A DNA stretch of 36,586 nucleotides from JAUXIQ01 sp030620925 [NCBI: Nitrospinota bacterium] (GCA_030620925.1 JAUXIQ010000001.1:1-36586), one strand, 5' to 3'. Shown: positions 1 through 7,510, numbered from the stretch's first letter. Notes: generated from the sequence alone by a model not told the origin. Program-made: numbers and translations.

Positions 1-84
1 AGCAACGCCGCCGACCCGGAAGAATACTCCGAGGGCCAGATCGCCACCCGGCTCCAGGCCTTCCTGGAACTGCTCACTTTTTAA
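1..84 (+). CDS. C-terminal end of an unidentified protein (partial)
   Basis: Frame 1 is open from the first base and ends at a TAA at 82-84, giving 27 residues that end LELLTF. The codon use is G+C-rich like the real genes nearby, and a strong hairpin follows ten bases after the stop. This fits the end of a genuine coding region whose body lies outside the window. I do not recognise the family from 27 residues. Hydantoinase A genes are often near hydantoinase B, but nothing here shows that this is one. Confidence 0.6.
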   Translation, partial: SNAADPEEYSEGQIATRLQAFLELLTF

Positions 85-93
85 TGCAAAGCT

Positions 94-154
94 TTAAGGG
101 AACTTTTTTGAGAAAAAAGGTTCCCTTAAGAATCCTTCCAAAAACTTTTGTGTA
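94..154. repeat. Hairpin repeat with conserved tail, copy 1
   Basis: TTAAGGGAA (94-102) pairs with TTCCCTTAA (121-129), extended by T6 at 104-109 against A6 at 113-118. The tail CCAAAAACTTTTGTGTA follows at 138-154. It sits just after the stop at 84, so it probably acts as a terminator. The same hairpin-plus-tail plan recurs at 1558-1617, with the tail differing at one base, so it looks like a dispersed element as well as a local terminator. Confidence 0.7.
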
Positions 155-217
155 CCCCTGGTACCACCCTTCTTCCTTCTCAAACACCCCTCAGAGAAAT
201 TTTTTCGTTGTAAAGGG

Positions 218-246
218 CGACCCGTTTTAAATAATATTAAGGGTCG
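218..246. promoter_or_regulatory. Inverted repeat upstream of the substrate-binding protein gene
   Basis: CGACCC at 218-223 and GGGTCG at 241-246 form a perfect inverted repeat around a 17-bp A+T-rich spacer. It lies 60 bp before the ATG at 307. The spacing and A+T-rich centre would suit a dimeric repressor site over a promoter. No convincing -35/-10 pair was found, so this is only a candidate operator. Confidence 0.25.
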
Positions 247-306
247 GAGCGTCTTCGTAGTGGTGATGTCATTAAATTATTACAACTTACGGGGAGGGGT
301 GAGGAC

Positions 307-1551
307 ATGAAGTACGGAAAACGAAACGGTGTGAACCGCAGGGAGTTCATCAAAACGACGGGACTGGCGGCGGGAGCGCTGGCTCTGGGCGTGCCGCAAG
401 TATTGGCGGCGTCTCGACCCATCAAGATCGGCACCCTCATGCCCTACACCGGCGCGCTGGCGGCATACGGCCCGGCCATACGCAACGGGGCCATCCTGGC
501 CGCCAAACATATCAACCAGGCCGGCGGTCTGCTGGGCAGGGAGGTGGTGCTGGTGCAGCGCGATTCCCAGACTTCACCCCAGGCAGCTACGGACGCAGCG
601 CAGAAGCTGGTGCAGCTTGACAAGGTGCCCGCGTTCATCGGGGCGCTCTCCAGCGGGGTGTCGCTGGCCGCGTCTTCCGTCTCCATACCTAACAAGGTGG
701 TGCAGATTTCCCCCGCTTCAACTTCTCCCCAGCTCACCGCCCTGGAGGACGACGGCTACGTTTTCAGGACCTGCCCTTCGGACGCCCTGCAGGGGGTGGT
801 GGCCGGGAAACTGGCCAAGGACCTGGGTTTCAAGAAGGTGTCCACCATTTACGTCAATAACGCCTACGGCGTGGGTCTATCCCACGAGTTCAGCAAGTCT
901 TTCAAGAAGCACGGAGGCAAAGTGACCGCCGAAGTGCCCTACGAAAAGGGCCAGCCCTCCTACCGCAGCGAGCTCAACAAGGCTCTCAAAGAGAAGCCGG
1001 ATTGCTTAGCCCTCTTCAGCTACCCCGAAAACGGCACCACCATCCTCCGCCAGGCCATCGAAGGGGGCTACAAGGGCAAGTTCCTCCTGGCTGACGGGAT
1101 GAAGGAACCGGGCCTGATCGATAACGTGGGCGCAAAATACCTCAACGGGACCTACGGCACCGCACCCGGCTCGAAAAGCACCAAATCCAACGAAATTTTC
1201 ACCGCAGAGTACAAGAAGGCGTTCGGCGAGCTGCCCCCCAAACCCTTCATCACCAACGCCTACGACGCCATGGCTACCATAGGCCTGGCCATGCAGAAAG
1301 GAGGCAAGGCAACCGGTGCCTCCATAAGAAATAACATCCGCTCCGTCTCCAACCCGCCCGGGGAGAAGATTTACGTGGGCGAGTTCGAGAAGGCTTTCGA
1401 CCTAATCAAGAAGGGCGCTGATATAGATTACGTGGGCGCCGCCGGGGACGTGGACTACGACAAGGATGGGGACGTGGTAACGCCCATCGAAATCTGGAAG
1501 ATTAAGGACGGCAAATTAACCCACGTCCGCGCCGAGGAGGTAAAAGATTAA
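307..1551 (+). CDS. ABC transporter substrate-binding protein, branched-chain amino acid type (Tat-exported)
   Basis: This 414-residue periplasmic or extracellular binding protein belongs to the LivJ/LivK-like family (Peripla_BP_6 fold), which captures amino acids, amides or aromatic acids for an ABC importer. The N-terminus has a twin-arginine motif (RREFIK, residues 11-16), an Ala/Gly/Leu-rich hydrophobic stretch and a VLAAS cleavage region near residue 34. Mature-type motifs follow: IKIGTLMPYTG, then a block with NGAILAAKHINQAGG. No lipobox cysteine is present, so export by Tat rather than lipoprotein anchoring is likely. The ATG is preceded by GGGGAGGGGTGAGG, a strong ribosome site. No permease or ATPase gene of the transporter is nearby. 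The hydantoinase-B gene follows after a hairpin repeat, so a link between the imported compound and that enzyme is possible but inferred. The substrate is unknown. Confidence 0.9.
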   Translation: MKYGKRNGVNRREFIKTTGLAAGALALGVPQVLAASRPIKIGTLMPYTGALAAYGPAIRNGAILAAKHINQAGGLLGREVVLVQRDSQTSPQAATDAAQKLVQLDKVPAFIGALSSGVSLAASSVSIPNKVVQISPASTSPQLTALEDDGYVFRTCPSDALQGVVAGKLAKDLGFKKVSTIYVNNAYGVGLSHEFSKSFKKHGGKVTAEVPYEKGQPSYRSELNKALKEKPDCLALFSYPENGTTILRQAIEGGYKGKFLLADGMKEPGLIDNVGAKYLNGTYGTAPGSKSTKSNEIFTAEYKKAFGELPPKPFITNAYDAMATIGLAMQKGGKATGASIRNNIRSVSNPPGEKIYVGEFEKAFDLIKKGADIDYVGAAGDVDYDKDGDVVTPIEIWKIKDGKLTHVRAEEVKD

Positions 1552-1557
1552 GATTTT

Positions 1558-1617
1558 GTTTGAGGAACCCTTTTTGAAAAAAATGTCCCTCAAACTCCCC
1601 CCAAAAACTTTTATGTA
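1558..1617. repeat. Hairpin repeat with conserved tail, copy 2
   Basis: GTTTGAGG (1558-1565) pairs with CCTCAAAC (1588-1595), with T/A tracts forming the inner stem. The tail CCAAAAACTTTTATGTA at 1601-1617 matches the tail at 138-154 except for one base. It begins seven bases after the stop of the substrate-binding protein gene and probably terminates that transcript. Confidence 0.7.
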
Positions 1618-1630
1618 TTGCGCATGCAGC

Positions 1631-1666
1631 AGGGGCGACCGTCCCGCGGCAGGCGGGATCGCCCCT
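1631..1666. repeat. GC-rich nested inverted repeat
   Basis: AGGGGCGA (1631-1638) pairs with TCGCCCCT (1659-1666), with an inner TCCCGC/GCGGGA stem. The same TCCCGC/GCGGGA core appears in the intergenic hairpins at 10675-10712, 30415-30455 and 30842-30877, so this looks like one member of a dispersed intergenic hairpin class. It lies 20 bp before the hydantoinase gene start and may reduce read-through into it. Confidence 0.6.
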
Positions 1667-1686
1667 AAGCGGCAGAGCACTGAAAA

Positions 1687-3282
1687 ATGGCGAAAAAGAA
1701 CGCTGACAAATACGATCCGGTAAGGCTGGAGATTTACAAGAACCTCTTCTCATCGGTGGCCGAGGAGATGGGGGTCACCCTGGGGCGCACCGCGTTCTCC
1801 CCCAACATCAAGGAGCGGCGGGATTATTCCTGCGCCGTCTTCGACGGAACAGGCAGGATGGTGGCCCAGGCGCTGCACATCCCCGTGCACCTGGGGTCCA
1901 TGCCCCTTTCCGTCCAGTACGCCATCGAACACGTAGAGATGCAAGAGGGGGACGTCGTCCTCCTCAACGACCCCTACAACGGTGGCACCCACCTGCCGGA
2001 CATCACCGTCATATCCCCCGTCTTCCCCACCGGCGCCGGGGGACCCATGTTCTTCACCGCCAACCGCGCCCATCACGCCGACGTGGGGGGAATGGTGCCC
2101 GGCTCCATGCCCCTTTCCTCGGACATCTTCCAGGAGGGGATACGCATACCGCCGGTGAAGATATACGAAGGAGGCCGGCTTAACGGCAGCGTCATGGACC
2201 TGCTGCTGTGCAACGTGAGGACGCCGGACGAGCGCCGGGGCGACCTCGAGGCCCAGTTTGCTGCGAATGCCGTCGGCGCCCGGCGGCTGCTCGAGATACT
2301 GGGCAAATACGGGCGGGAAGAAACGGCCTTCTACATGGAGCAGTTGCAATCTTACGCCGAGCGGATGATGCGGGCCGCCATCCGGGAAATTCCTGATGGA
2401 AGCTATACTTTCGAAGACTACATGGACGAAGACGGCATCGAGCACCGGCCGGTCAAGATAAAGGCGACTATCAAAATAAAAGACGGCGAGGCCGTGGTGG
2501 ATTTCAGCGGCTCAGACCATCAGGTGGGGGGTTCTATCAACGCCTGCTATGCCATAACCCTCTTGGTGGTTTTCTACGTCTTCCGCTGTCTGGCCAGGTC
2601 GGACATACCCTCAAACTCAGGGTGCATGGAGCCCATAGAGGTTATCACCCCTGAAAGGAGCATCGTCGACGCCGATTTCCCCTCCGCCGTGGCCGGCGGC
2701 AACGTGGAGACCTCCCAGCGCATCGCCGACGTCCTTTTCGGGGCGCTGGCCAGAGCGCTTCCCGGCCGGATACCCGCAGCCAGCAGCGGGACCATGAACA
2801 ACGTCACCATCGGTGGCTACGACCCCCTGAAAAAGTCCAGCTTCACCTATTACGAGACCATAGGCGGCGGCATGGGCGCCCGCCCGGATAAAGACGGCAT
2901 AGACGCCATCCACACCCACATGACCAATACCCTGAACACGCCCATCGAGGCCATCGAGCACGCCTACCCCTTCAGGGTCACCGACTACTCGATAAGAAAA
3001 GGCTCCGGCGGCAGGGGGAAATTCCGCGGCGGATGCGGCATCCGGAGGGAATACGAGCTGTTTTGCGACGCACAGGTGACCATCCTCTCGGAGAGGAGGG
3101 TGCACAGCCCCTACGGCCTGAAAGGCGGAGAACCGGGCAAGAGGGGCGTGAACCGACTGGTGCGCGGTAAATCGAAGAGGACCCTCAATTCGAAGGTGAA
3201 CCTCCACGCCCGGAGCGGCGACCGCATCCTAATCCTGACCCCCGGCGGCGGGGGCCACGGCAAGGTTAAACACCGAGGCTGA
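1687..3282 (+). CDS. hyuB: Hydantoinase B / oxoprolinase-type protein (HyuB family)
   Basis: This 531-residue protein is full length for the HyuB family, whose members form ATP-dependent N-methylhydantoinase, 5-oxoprolinase or acetone/acetophenone carboxylase complexes with HyuA-type partners. Family motifs visible are AQALHIPVHLGSMP (about 60-73), LNDPYNGGTHLPDI (about 93-106), the FTANRAHHADVGG block, and a glycine-rich C-terminus ending in GGGGHG. The ATG at 1687 has only a weak ribosome site. No HyuA partner lies within the window, which is unusual. The last 200 bp of shared sequence (3064-3263) are duplicated at 3989-4188. The family call is firm; the substrate is not. Hydantoinase, cyclic amide hydrolase or ketone carboxylase subunit are all open. 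Confidence 0.92.
   Translation: MAKKNADKYDPVRLEIYKNLFSSVAEEMGVTLGRTAFSPNIKERRDYSCAVFDGTGRMVAQALHIPVHLGSMPLSVQYAIEHVEMQEGDVVLLNDPYNGGTHLPDITVISPVFPTGAGGPMFFTANRAHHADVGGMVPGSMPLSSDIFQEGIRIPPVKIYEGGRLNGSVMDLLLCNVRTPDERRGDLEAQFAANAVGARRLLEILGKYGREETAFYMEQLQSYAERMMRAAIREIPDGSYTFEDYMDEDGIEHRPVKIKATIKIKDGEAVVDFSGSDHQVGGSINACYAITLLVVFYVFRCLARSDIPSNSGCMEPIEVITPERSIVDADFPSAVAGGNVETSQRIADVLFGALARALPGRIPAASSGTMNNVTIGGYDPLKKSSFTYYETIGGGMGARPDKDGIDAIHTHMTNTLNTPIEAIEHAYPFRVTDYSIRKGSGGRGKFRGGCGIRREYELFCDAQVTILSERRVHSPYGLKGGEPGKRGVNRLVRGKSKRTLNSKVNLHARSGDRILILTPGGGGHGKVKHRG
3064..3263 (+). repeat. 3'-end of hyuB, upstream copy of a 200-bp direct repeat
   Basis: This is the first copy of a 200-bp direct repeat whose second copy is at 3989-4188 (offset exactly 925 bp, no indels). 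By eye the copies differ at nine positions: five changes are synonymous and four alter the amino acid. The two copies share no sequence outside the repeat: this copy continues into a C-terminus ending VKHRG, the other ends AD. Confidence 0.9.
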
Positions 3283-3335
3283 GTTAAGATGTCTCTATTT
3301 TTTCATGCGGTTGCAATAATTGGAAACTATATTTA

Positions 3336-3683
3336 ATGCAAGAAGTCATTGCAGTGGTAAATTCCAAAGAAGGCAAGCCAATAAGAATAACGAAGTCTAT
3401 ATGGCGCGAAAAGATTCTGGCCGAGCATCAAGAGTTCGCTGCTGATAATAGGTATCTTAACGAAGTTCAGAAAACTATAGAAGACCCGGAATTCATTATG
3501 GAAGGCTGGTCGGGAGAAAGGCTGGCTTTACGATGGTGCGAAATCGCTCCCAAAGGGCCAAAACATTTATGTGTCGTTTATAGAGAACTGGAAGATGATG
3601 GATTCGTAATAACTGCATTTTTCATTTCGAGATTTGAAAAACTGACTAGAAGGAGAAACATCTTATGGCAAAAGAACTCCTGA
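3336..3683 (+). CDS. Small protein, probable toxin of a DUF2283-linked toxin-antitoxin-like pair
   Basis: This 115-residue protein has no signal peptide or membrane segment. Its layout is helical N-terminus, then a block like EVQKTIEDPEFIMEG, then strands with HLCVVYREL and GFVITAFFISRFEK. That resembles the RelE/BrnT/PBECR-type small nuclease fold found beside DUF2283 or DUF4258 partners. The resemblance is by pattern only; catalytic residues are not certain. The reading frame overlaps the next gene by 19 bp, which suggests translational coupling. The ATG at 3336 lacks a clear ribosome site. The segment is visibly more A+T-rich than hyuB and lies between the two copies of the duplicated hyuB 3' end, so acquisition by transfer or insertion is likely. 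The alternative is an unrelated orphan small protein. Confidence 0.6.
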   Translation: MQEVIAVVNSKEGKPIRITKSIWREKILAEHQEFAADNRYLNEVQKTIEDPEFIMEGWSGERLALRWCEIAPKGPKHLCVVYRELEDDGFVITAFFISRFEKLTRRRNILWQKNS

Positions 3684-3862
3684 CAAAAGAAATTAAATTC
3701 AACTATGATTCAGAGGGTGACGTATTGTACATTAACTTCGGGAAGCCTGAAGCAGCCGATGATTCGGACGTAACAGATGGAGGTGTAATTATCCGTCTAA
3801 GAGAAGGGAAAATAGTGGGCCTCAGTATTCTCAATGCAAAGGAAAAGCTTTATATTCCTTAA
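3665..3862 (+). CDS. DUF2283 family protein, probable antitoxin partner
   Basis: This 65-residue protein matches the DUF2283 pattern: a YDSEGDVLYINF strand near residues 14-25, an acidic turn, GGVIIRLREGKIVGLSILNA in the second half, and a short tail. Proteins of this family are frequently encoded directly after small RelE-like or DUF4258-like proteins and are treated as antitoxin-like, though biochemical proof is limited. AAGGAG lies nine bases before the ATG at 3665, a good ribosome site inside the end of the upstream gene, so the two genes are coupled. The DUF call is firm; the antitoxin role is inferred from the neighbour. Confidence 0.78.
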   Translation: MAKELLTKEIKFNYDSEGDVLYINFGKPEAADDSDVTDGGVIIRLREGKIVGLSILNAKEKLYIP

Positions 3863-3988
3863 CTCTGACAACTCTTCAGAATAGTTCTTTCCAATTTCAG
3901 GGAGTATGCCTTCATTTTATCCCTCAATAAAGAACCAGCCCCCTGAGCCATCAGAATACAACTCCTTATTCTTACACCAATCCCTCAT

Positions 3989-4188
3989 TGCGACGCACAG
4001 GTGACCATCCTCTCGGAGAGGAGAGTGCACAGCCCCTACGGCCTGAAAGGCGGAAAACCGGGCAAGAGGTGCGTGAACAGGCTGGTGCGCGGTAAATCGA
4101 AGAGGACCCTCAATTCAAAGGTGAACCTCCGCGCCCGGAGCGGAGACCACATCCTAATCCTGACCCCCGGCGGCGGGGGCCACGGCAA
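3989..4188 (+). repeat. 3'-end of hyuB, downstream copy of a 200-bp direct repeat
   Basis: This is the second copy of the 200 bp at 3064-3263, with nine base differences and no indel. It starts abruptly at a TGCGACGC junction after A+T-rich sequence and ends at GGCCACGGCAA, after which the two copies diverge. Confidence 0.9.
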
Positions 4189-4198
4189 AGCCGACTGA
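3989..4198 (+). pseudogene. Duplicated C-terminal fragment of hydantoinase B
   Basis: The frame of the duplicated hyuB end stays open and would encode about 69 residues to a TGA at 4196-4198. It matches HyuB from its CDAQVTILSERR region onward and has four substitutions (E to K, G to C, H to R, R to H). The only possible start is a GTG at 4001 with no ribosome site, and the catalytic body is absent. I therefore read it as a non-functional remnant left by a duplication or insertion, not a gene. The preserved frame and the five synonymous changes out of nine could mean a recent event, or that this copy was the original end of a functional hyuB before insertion of the pair at 3336-3862. Confidence 0.8.
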
Positions 4199-4288
4199 AT
4201 AACCTGAACTCATATCCATTTCCGGTTTATTCATGGACTATTACGTGGCGGGCCTCACCGCAGGGGCAATAAAATAGACGCTGTCTCC

Positions 4289-4900
4289 CTAATCCTTATC
4301 CAGAACCTTATCTTCCTTGTGTTTCCCCAGGGCCCGGGTGTAGCGGCTGGTTAGCCCGGGCATGATGGATTCTTCGGTAGGTCCTTGCTCCAGGCCGAAT
4401 ACCGTTCTGGGAAAGTTCAAAGGTCCCTGTACGGCCCAAATTTTCTCGTGGTCATTTGGAGCCAGAATCTCGGCGGGATCGCCCACTGCAATCCATCCGA
4501 TGGGCACCACGGCGTCTTCCGGGAGGGTTGTATTGATATGCACCACACCGTTGATACGCACCGTGGCGCGGGTTTTGATCTGAGCGCCGTTGAAGACGGA
4601 AGCGCCCGTGGCTATGAACACACTGTCCTCCACGGTACATCCACTCAGGTGAGCGTGCGGCCCCACCAGAACGTGGTCCCCGATATTAACGGGATGCCTG
4701 AGCGTACCCCTGATGACCGCGTTCTCCATAACGATGCATTGAGCACCGATGACCACCGGCCCGCCCTCGGCGGTGATGACCGCCCCGAAAAGAACGCGGC
4801 TGTTCTCTCCGATGGTTACGTCTCCGCAGATTGTCGCCGTGGGGGCGATATAGGCCGACTCATGAATTCGCGGGCTTTTCCCTTGATGTTCAAGCAGCAT
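4289..4900 (-). CDS. Hexapeptide-repeat protein of the gamma-carbonic anhydrase fold, altered metal site
   Basis: This 203-residue protein has a left-handed beta-helix N-terminal domain, with hexapeptide repeats such as IAPTATICGDVTIGENS and VFIATGASVFNGAQI, and a helical C-terminus. Gamma-carbonic anhydrases bind zinc or iron through three histidines, in the patterns SVIH and VGHxAxLHGC. Here the aligned positions read AVIR (R64) and VGPHAHLSGC (P81, S86), so all three usual ligands are missing, although H69, H76, H82 and H84 lie nearby. Carbonic anhydrase activity is therefore doubtful; an acyltransferase-like or structural role, or a shifted metal site, is possible. AGGAGG stands eight bases before the ATG. 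The gene is on its own, opposite to its neighbours. Confidence 0.8.
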   Translation of the reverse strand: MLLEHQGKSPRIHESAYIAPTATICGDVTIGENSRVLFGAVITAEGGPVVIGAQCIVMENAVIRGTLRHPVNIGDHVLVGPHAHLSGCTVEDSVFIATGASVFNGAQIKTRATVRINGVVHINTTLPEDAVVPIGWIAVGDPAEILAPNDHEKIWAVQGPLNFPRTVFGLEQGPTEESIMPGLTSRYTRALGKHKEDKVLDKD

Positions 4901-5162
4901 AGCTTTACCTCCTCTATTTTATAATCACCGTTGGAGCCGGGAGATTCTCAGGTGCGAATGCCGGCCAATCCATGTCATAGAGGCATGAAATGGGTCTCAG
5001 GCTTTAAAACCGGCCGCAGGAGACCTTTACTGAATTCTAATTGCTACCGATACCTAATATATAATAACCTTATTTTCTAAGAGGATACTCCTGGTTATTA
5101 TATTTTCGCAAACTCATAAACAAAAAAGTTTTAGAGTGATCGTCTGACTAAAAGATAACAAA

Positions 5163-5390
5163 ATGGGAATATTAACAGATATATGGCACCGCTGGAAAAA
5201 TATCGCTCATAAAATCGGCGATTTCCAGGCCCGATTGCTGCTTTCCGCATTCTATTTCGTAATTATAGTGCCTATCGGTTTGGCGGTAAAAACCTCCGAT
5301 CCACTGGGAATTAAAAAGAAGACAACCCCCCTGTGGAAAGGCTATGAAGACCCTCCCGGAAATCTGGAAGGCTCCAGGAGACAGTTCTAA
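5163..5390 (+). CDS. Small single-pass membrane protein of a carbamoyltransferase cassette
   Basis: This 75-residue protein has an amphipathic N-terminus (WHRWKNIAHKIGDFQARL), one hydrophobic segment at about residues 25-42, and a charged tail. Small proteins of this layout are common just before NodU/TobZ-like carbamoyltransferases in surface-polysaccharide clusters; the SxtJ-type membrane protein holds a similar position. Its stop codon touches the ATG of the carbamoyltransferase, so the two are co-transcribed and coupled. The ribosome site at 5163 is weak. The function is unknown; a membrane tether for the modifying enzyme is a guess from context. Confidence 0.72.
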   Translation: MGILTDIWHRWKNIAHKIGDFQARLLLSAFYFVIIVPIGLAVKTSDPLGIKKKTTPLWKGYEDPPGNLEGSRRQF

Positions 5391-7193
5391 ATGTACATAT
5401 TAGGCATATCCTGCTTTTACCACGATTCCGCCGCCGCCCTGCTGAGAGACGGTTCGCTCCTGGCCGCCGCCGAGGAAGAACGGTTCTCACGCGTCAAACA
5501 CGATTCCGGTTTTCCGGTTCATGCCATCAATTTTTGTCTTGATACGGCGGGGATAACCCCTCAGGATATCGACTACGTGGTCTTCTACGAAAAACCCTTC
5601 GTAAAGTTCGAACGCATCCTCATGAGCTCCTTCCAGACTGTTCCTCGATCGTGGAAGCTCTTCAGGGAAGCCATGGTTAACTGGCTTTTAGACAAGTTGT
5701 GGGTTAAAAACCGCATAAAAGACCATCTGAAAATAGAGGACAATAAAATTCTATTCAGCGGCCACCATCTCTCACACGCCGCGAGCAGCTTCTTCAGCTC
5801 CCCTTTCCAGGAAGCCGCCATACTCACCGTGGACGGAGTGGGCGAATGGACCACCACCGCCAGAGGTTTCGGAAAGGGTAACGATTTACAACTGCAAAAT
5901 GAAATCAGGTTTCCCCATTCCCTGGGGTTGCTCTACAGTGCTTTTACCGCCTTCCTGGGGTTCAAGGTCAACGAGGGAGAATACAAGGTAATGGGTATGG
6001 CCCCCTATGGTCGCCCAAAGTACGTAGAGGAAGTGGAGAAACTCATTCGTGTGGAAAACGATGGTGGCTTTGCCTTAAATATGGATTATTTTTGCTACCA
6101 TTCCTCAACAGAACGGACTTTCAACGGCAAATTCACAGAACTGTTCGGTGAACCGAGAGCGCCTGAATCACACTTCTTTACCTCCAACACCGAGTTCCCC
6201 TCATATTTCGGGGAAAAGCCGCCCGACTTCGACAAACAGTGCAGCGATAACGAACGCTACGCCGACATCGCCGCCAGTATCCAGGCCGTTACCGAAGATA
6301 TACTACTAAAAATGGCCTGCAGCCTGCATCGGGAAACCGGTCTGGAAAACCTGTGCATGGCGGGGGGCGTCGCCCTGAACAGCGTCGCCAACGGTCGTAT
6401 TCTAAGGGAGTCACCGTTCAAGGAAATCTACATCCAGCCGGCGGCGGGCGATGGCGGGGGCGCCCTCGGCGCCGCGCTCTACGTCTATCACTCACTGCTG
6501 GGTAATCCCCGAAAAGATGTGCTCGACCACGCTTATTGGGGCCAGGAATACCCGGATAACGAGATTAAAGAATTTCTCGATTCGAAGGGAATCCCTTACC
6601 AGTACCTGGAAAACGACGATATCCTTATGGAGCGCGTGGTAAACTGGCTCCAGGAGGGCATGGTCGTCGGCTGGTTTCAGGGCCGCTTCGAGTGGGGCCC
6701 CCGCGCGCTTGGGAACCGGAGCATCCTCGCCGACGCGCGCCGGGCGGACATGAAAGATATCGTCAACACCAAGATAAAGTTCCGCGAGCCCTACCGCCCC
6801 TTCGCGCCTTCAGTGCTGGCGGAGCGAGCGGAAGATTTCTTTTTGTTGGATAACGCGGCCGACAACTATCCTGCCAGGTTCATGCTGCTGGTTACAAAAG
6901 TAAAAGAAGAGATGCAGAGCCGCATCCCGGCCACTACTCATATAGGAGGCACCTCCCGCCTGCAAACGGTACACCGGGAAGTTAATCCGCGGTATCACAG
7001 ACTGATCGACACCTTCGGTGATGCCACCGGTGTGCCGCTGGTGCTGAACACCTCTTTCAACCTGAAAGGCGAGCCTATCGTCAATACGCCGGAGAACGCT
7101 TTTAATACTTTCAGAGCCAGCGGTATGGACGCACTCGTTCTGCAACGATTTCTTATTAAGAAAACCCAACTTCGACCATTCTCACAGGAATAG
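5391..7193 (+). CDS. Carbamoyltransferase (NodU/TobZ/CmcH family)
   Basis: This 600-residue enzyme transfers a carbamoyl group from carbamoyl phosphate, through an adenylated intermediate, to a hydroxyl on a sugar or other small molecule. The N-terminal Kae1-like domain opens with LGISCFYHDSAAALL and carries the HHLSHAASSF motif and DGVGEW. The C-terminal YrdC-like half has GRFEWGPRALGNRSILADAR, FREPYRPFAPSV and VLNTSFNLKGEPIV. Length is normal for the family. AGGAGA lies about nine bases before the ATG, inside the end of the small upstream gene. Downstream come a DUF5989 gene after 3 bp and an SGNH hydrolase. This set is typical of modules that decorate polysaccharides. The acceptor is unknown, and no glycosyltransferases lie in the window. 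Confidence 0.95.
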   Translation: MYILGISCFYHDSAAALLRDGSLLAAAEEERFSRVKHDSGFPVHAINFCLDTAGITPQDIDYVVFYEKPFVKFERILMSSFQTVPRSWKLFREAMVNWLLDKLWVKNRIKDHLKIEDNKILFSGHHLSHAASSFFSSPFQEAAILTVDGVGEWTTTARGFGKGNDLQLQNEIRFPHSLGLLYSAFTAFLGFKVNEGEYKVMGMAPYGRPKYVEEVEKLIRVENDGGFALNMDYFCYHSSTERTFNGKFTELFGEPRAPESHFFTSNTEFPSYFGEKPPDFDKQCSDNERYADIAASIQAVTEDILLKMACSLHRETGLENLCMAGGVALNSVANGRILRESPFKEIYIQPAAGDGGGALGAALYVYHSLLGNPRKDVLDHAYWGQEYPDNEIKEFLDSKGIPYQYLENDDILMERVVNWLQEGMVVGWFQGRFEWGPRALGNRSILADARRADMKDIVNTKIKFREPYRPFAPSVLAERAEDFFLLDNAADNYPARFMLLVTKVKEEMQSRIPATTHIGGTSRLQTVHREVNPRYHRLIDTFGDATGVPLVLNTSFNLKGEPIVNTPENAFNTFRASGMDALVLQRFLIKKTQLRPFSQE

Positions 7194-7196
7194 GCT

Positions 7197-7376
7197 ATGG
7201 GAATTTTTAAAAACACCGCGGATAGATTCGGGACGTTGATGGAACTTTTTCATTTCTTCTGGGAACGTAAGCTCTGGTGGCTTATCCCCGTTGTAGCCGT
7301 GTTAGCGCTTTTAGGCATACTGATGATTTTCGCCCAGGGGACGGGCATAGCGCCGTTCATTTATGCATTGTTCTAA
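7197..7376 (+). CDS. DUF5989 family small membrane protein
   Basis: This 59-residue protein begins at an ATG three bases after the carbamoyltransferase stop. It reads through a central FFWERKLWWLIPVV motif, one membrane segment of about 20 residues, and a C-terminus AQGTGIAPFIYALF. This is the DUF5989 signature; such proteins are nearly always encoded beside carbamoyltransferases. One transmembrane helix at about residues 27-46 is clear. The role is unknown, and a membrane partner for the carbamoyltransferase or hydrolase is inferred. It is too short for many gene finders but its conservation pattern is strong. Confidence 0.85.
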   Translation: MGIFKNTADRFGTLMELFHFFWERKLWWLIPVVAVLALLGILMIFAQGTGIAPFIYALF

Positions 7377-7510
7377 AGCGGACTATGTGCTCGAGACCGG
7401 GAAAAGAAAAAACACCGTAATCGACGGACTATCGCTCCCCGCGTTTCTCCGCGCTCTGAACGCCTTTATAAGCACGGGCCGTTAACCACTCCTGATAAAG
7501 GCTGGTGGAT

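Noticed and set aside
1750-2445. 231-codon open frame on the minus strand
   Set aside because: It is antisense to the well-supported hydantoinase B gene and shows no domain pattern.
4001-4198. Independent 65-codon gene starting at GTG
   Set aside because: It is the duplicated end of hyuB with no ribosome site, so it is reported as a pseudogene fragment.
5060-5065. TATAAT as promoter of the carbamoyltransferase cassette
   Set aside because: The -10 is perfect but no -35 lies at 16-18 bp; TTGCTA is only 13 bp away, so I did not call it.
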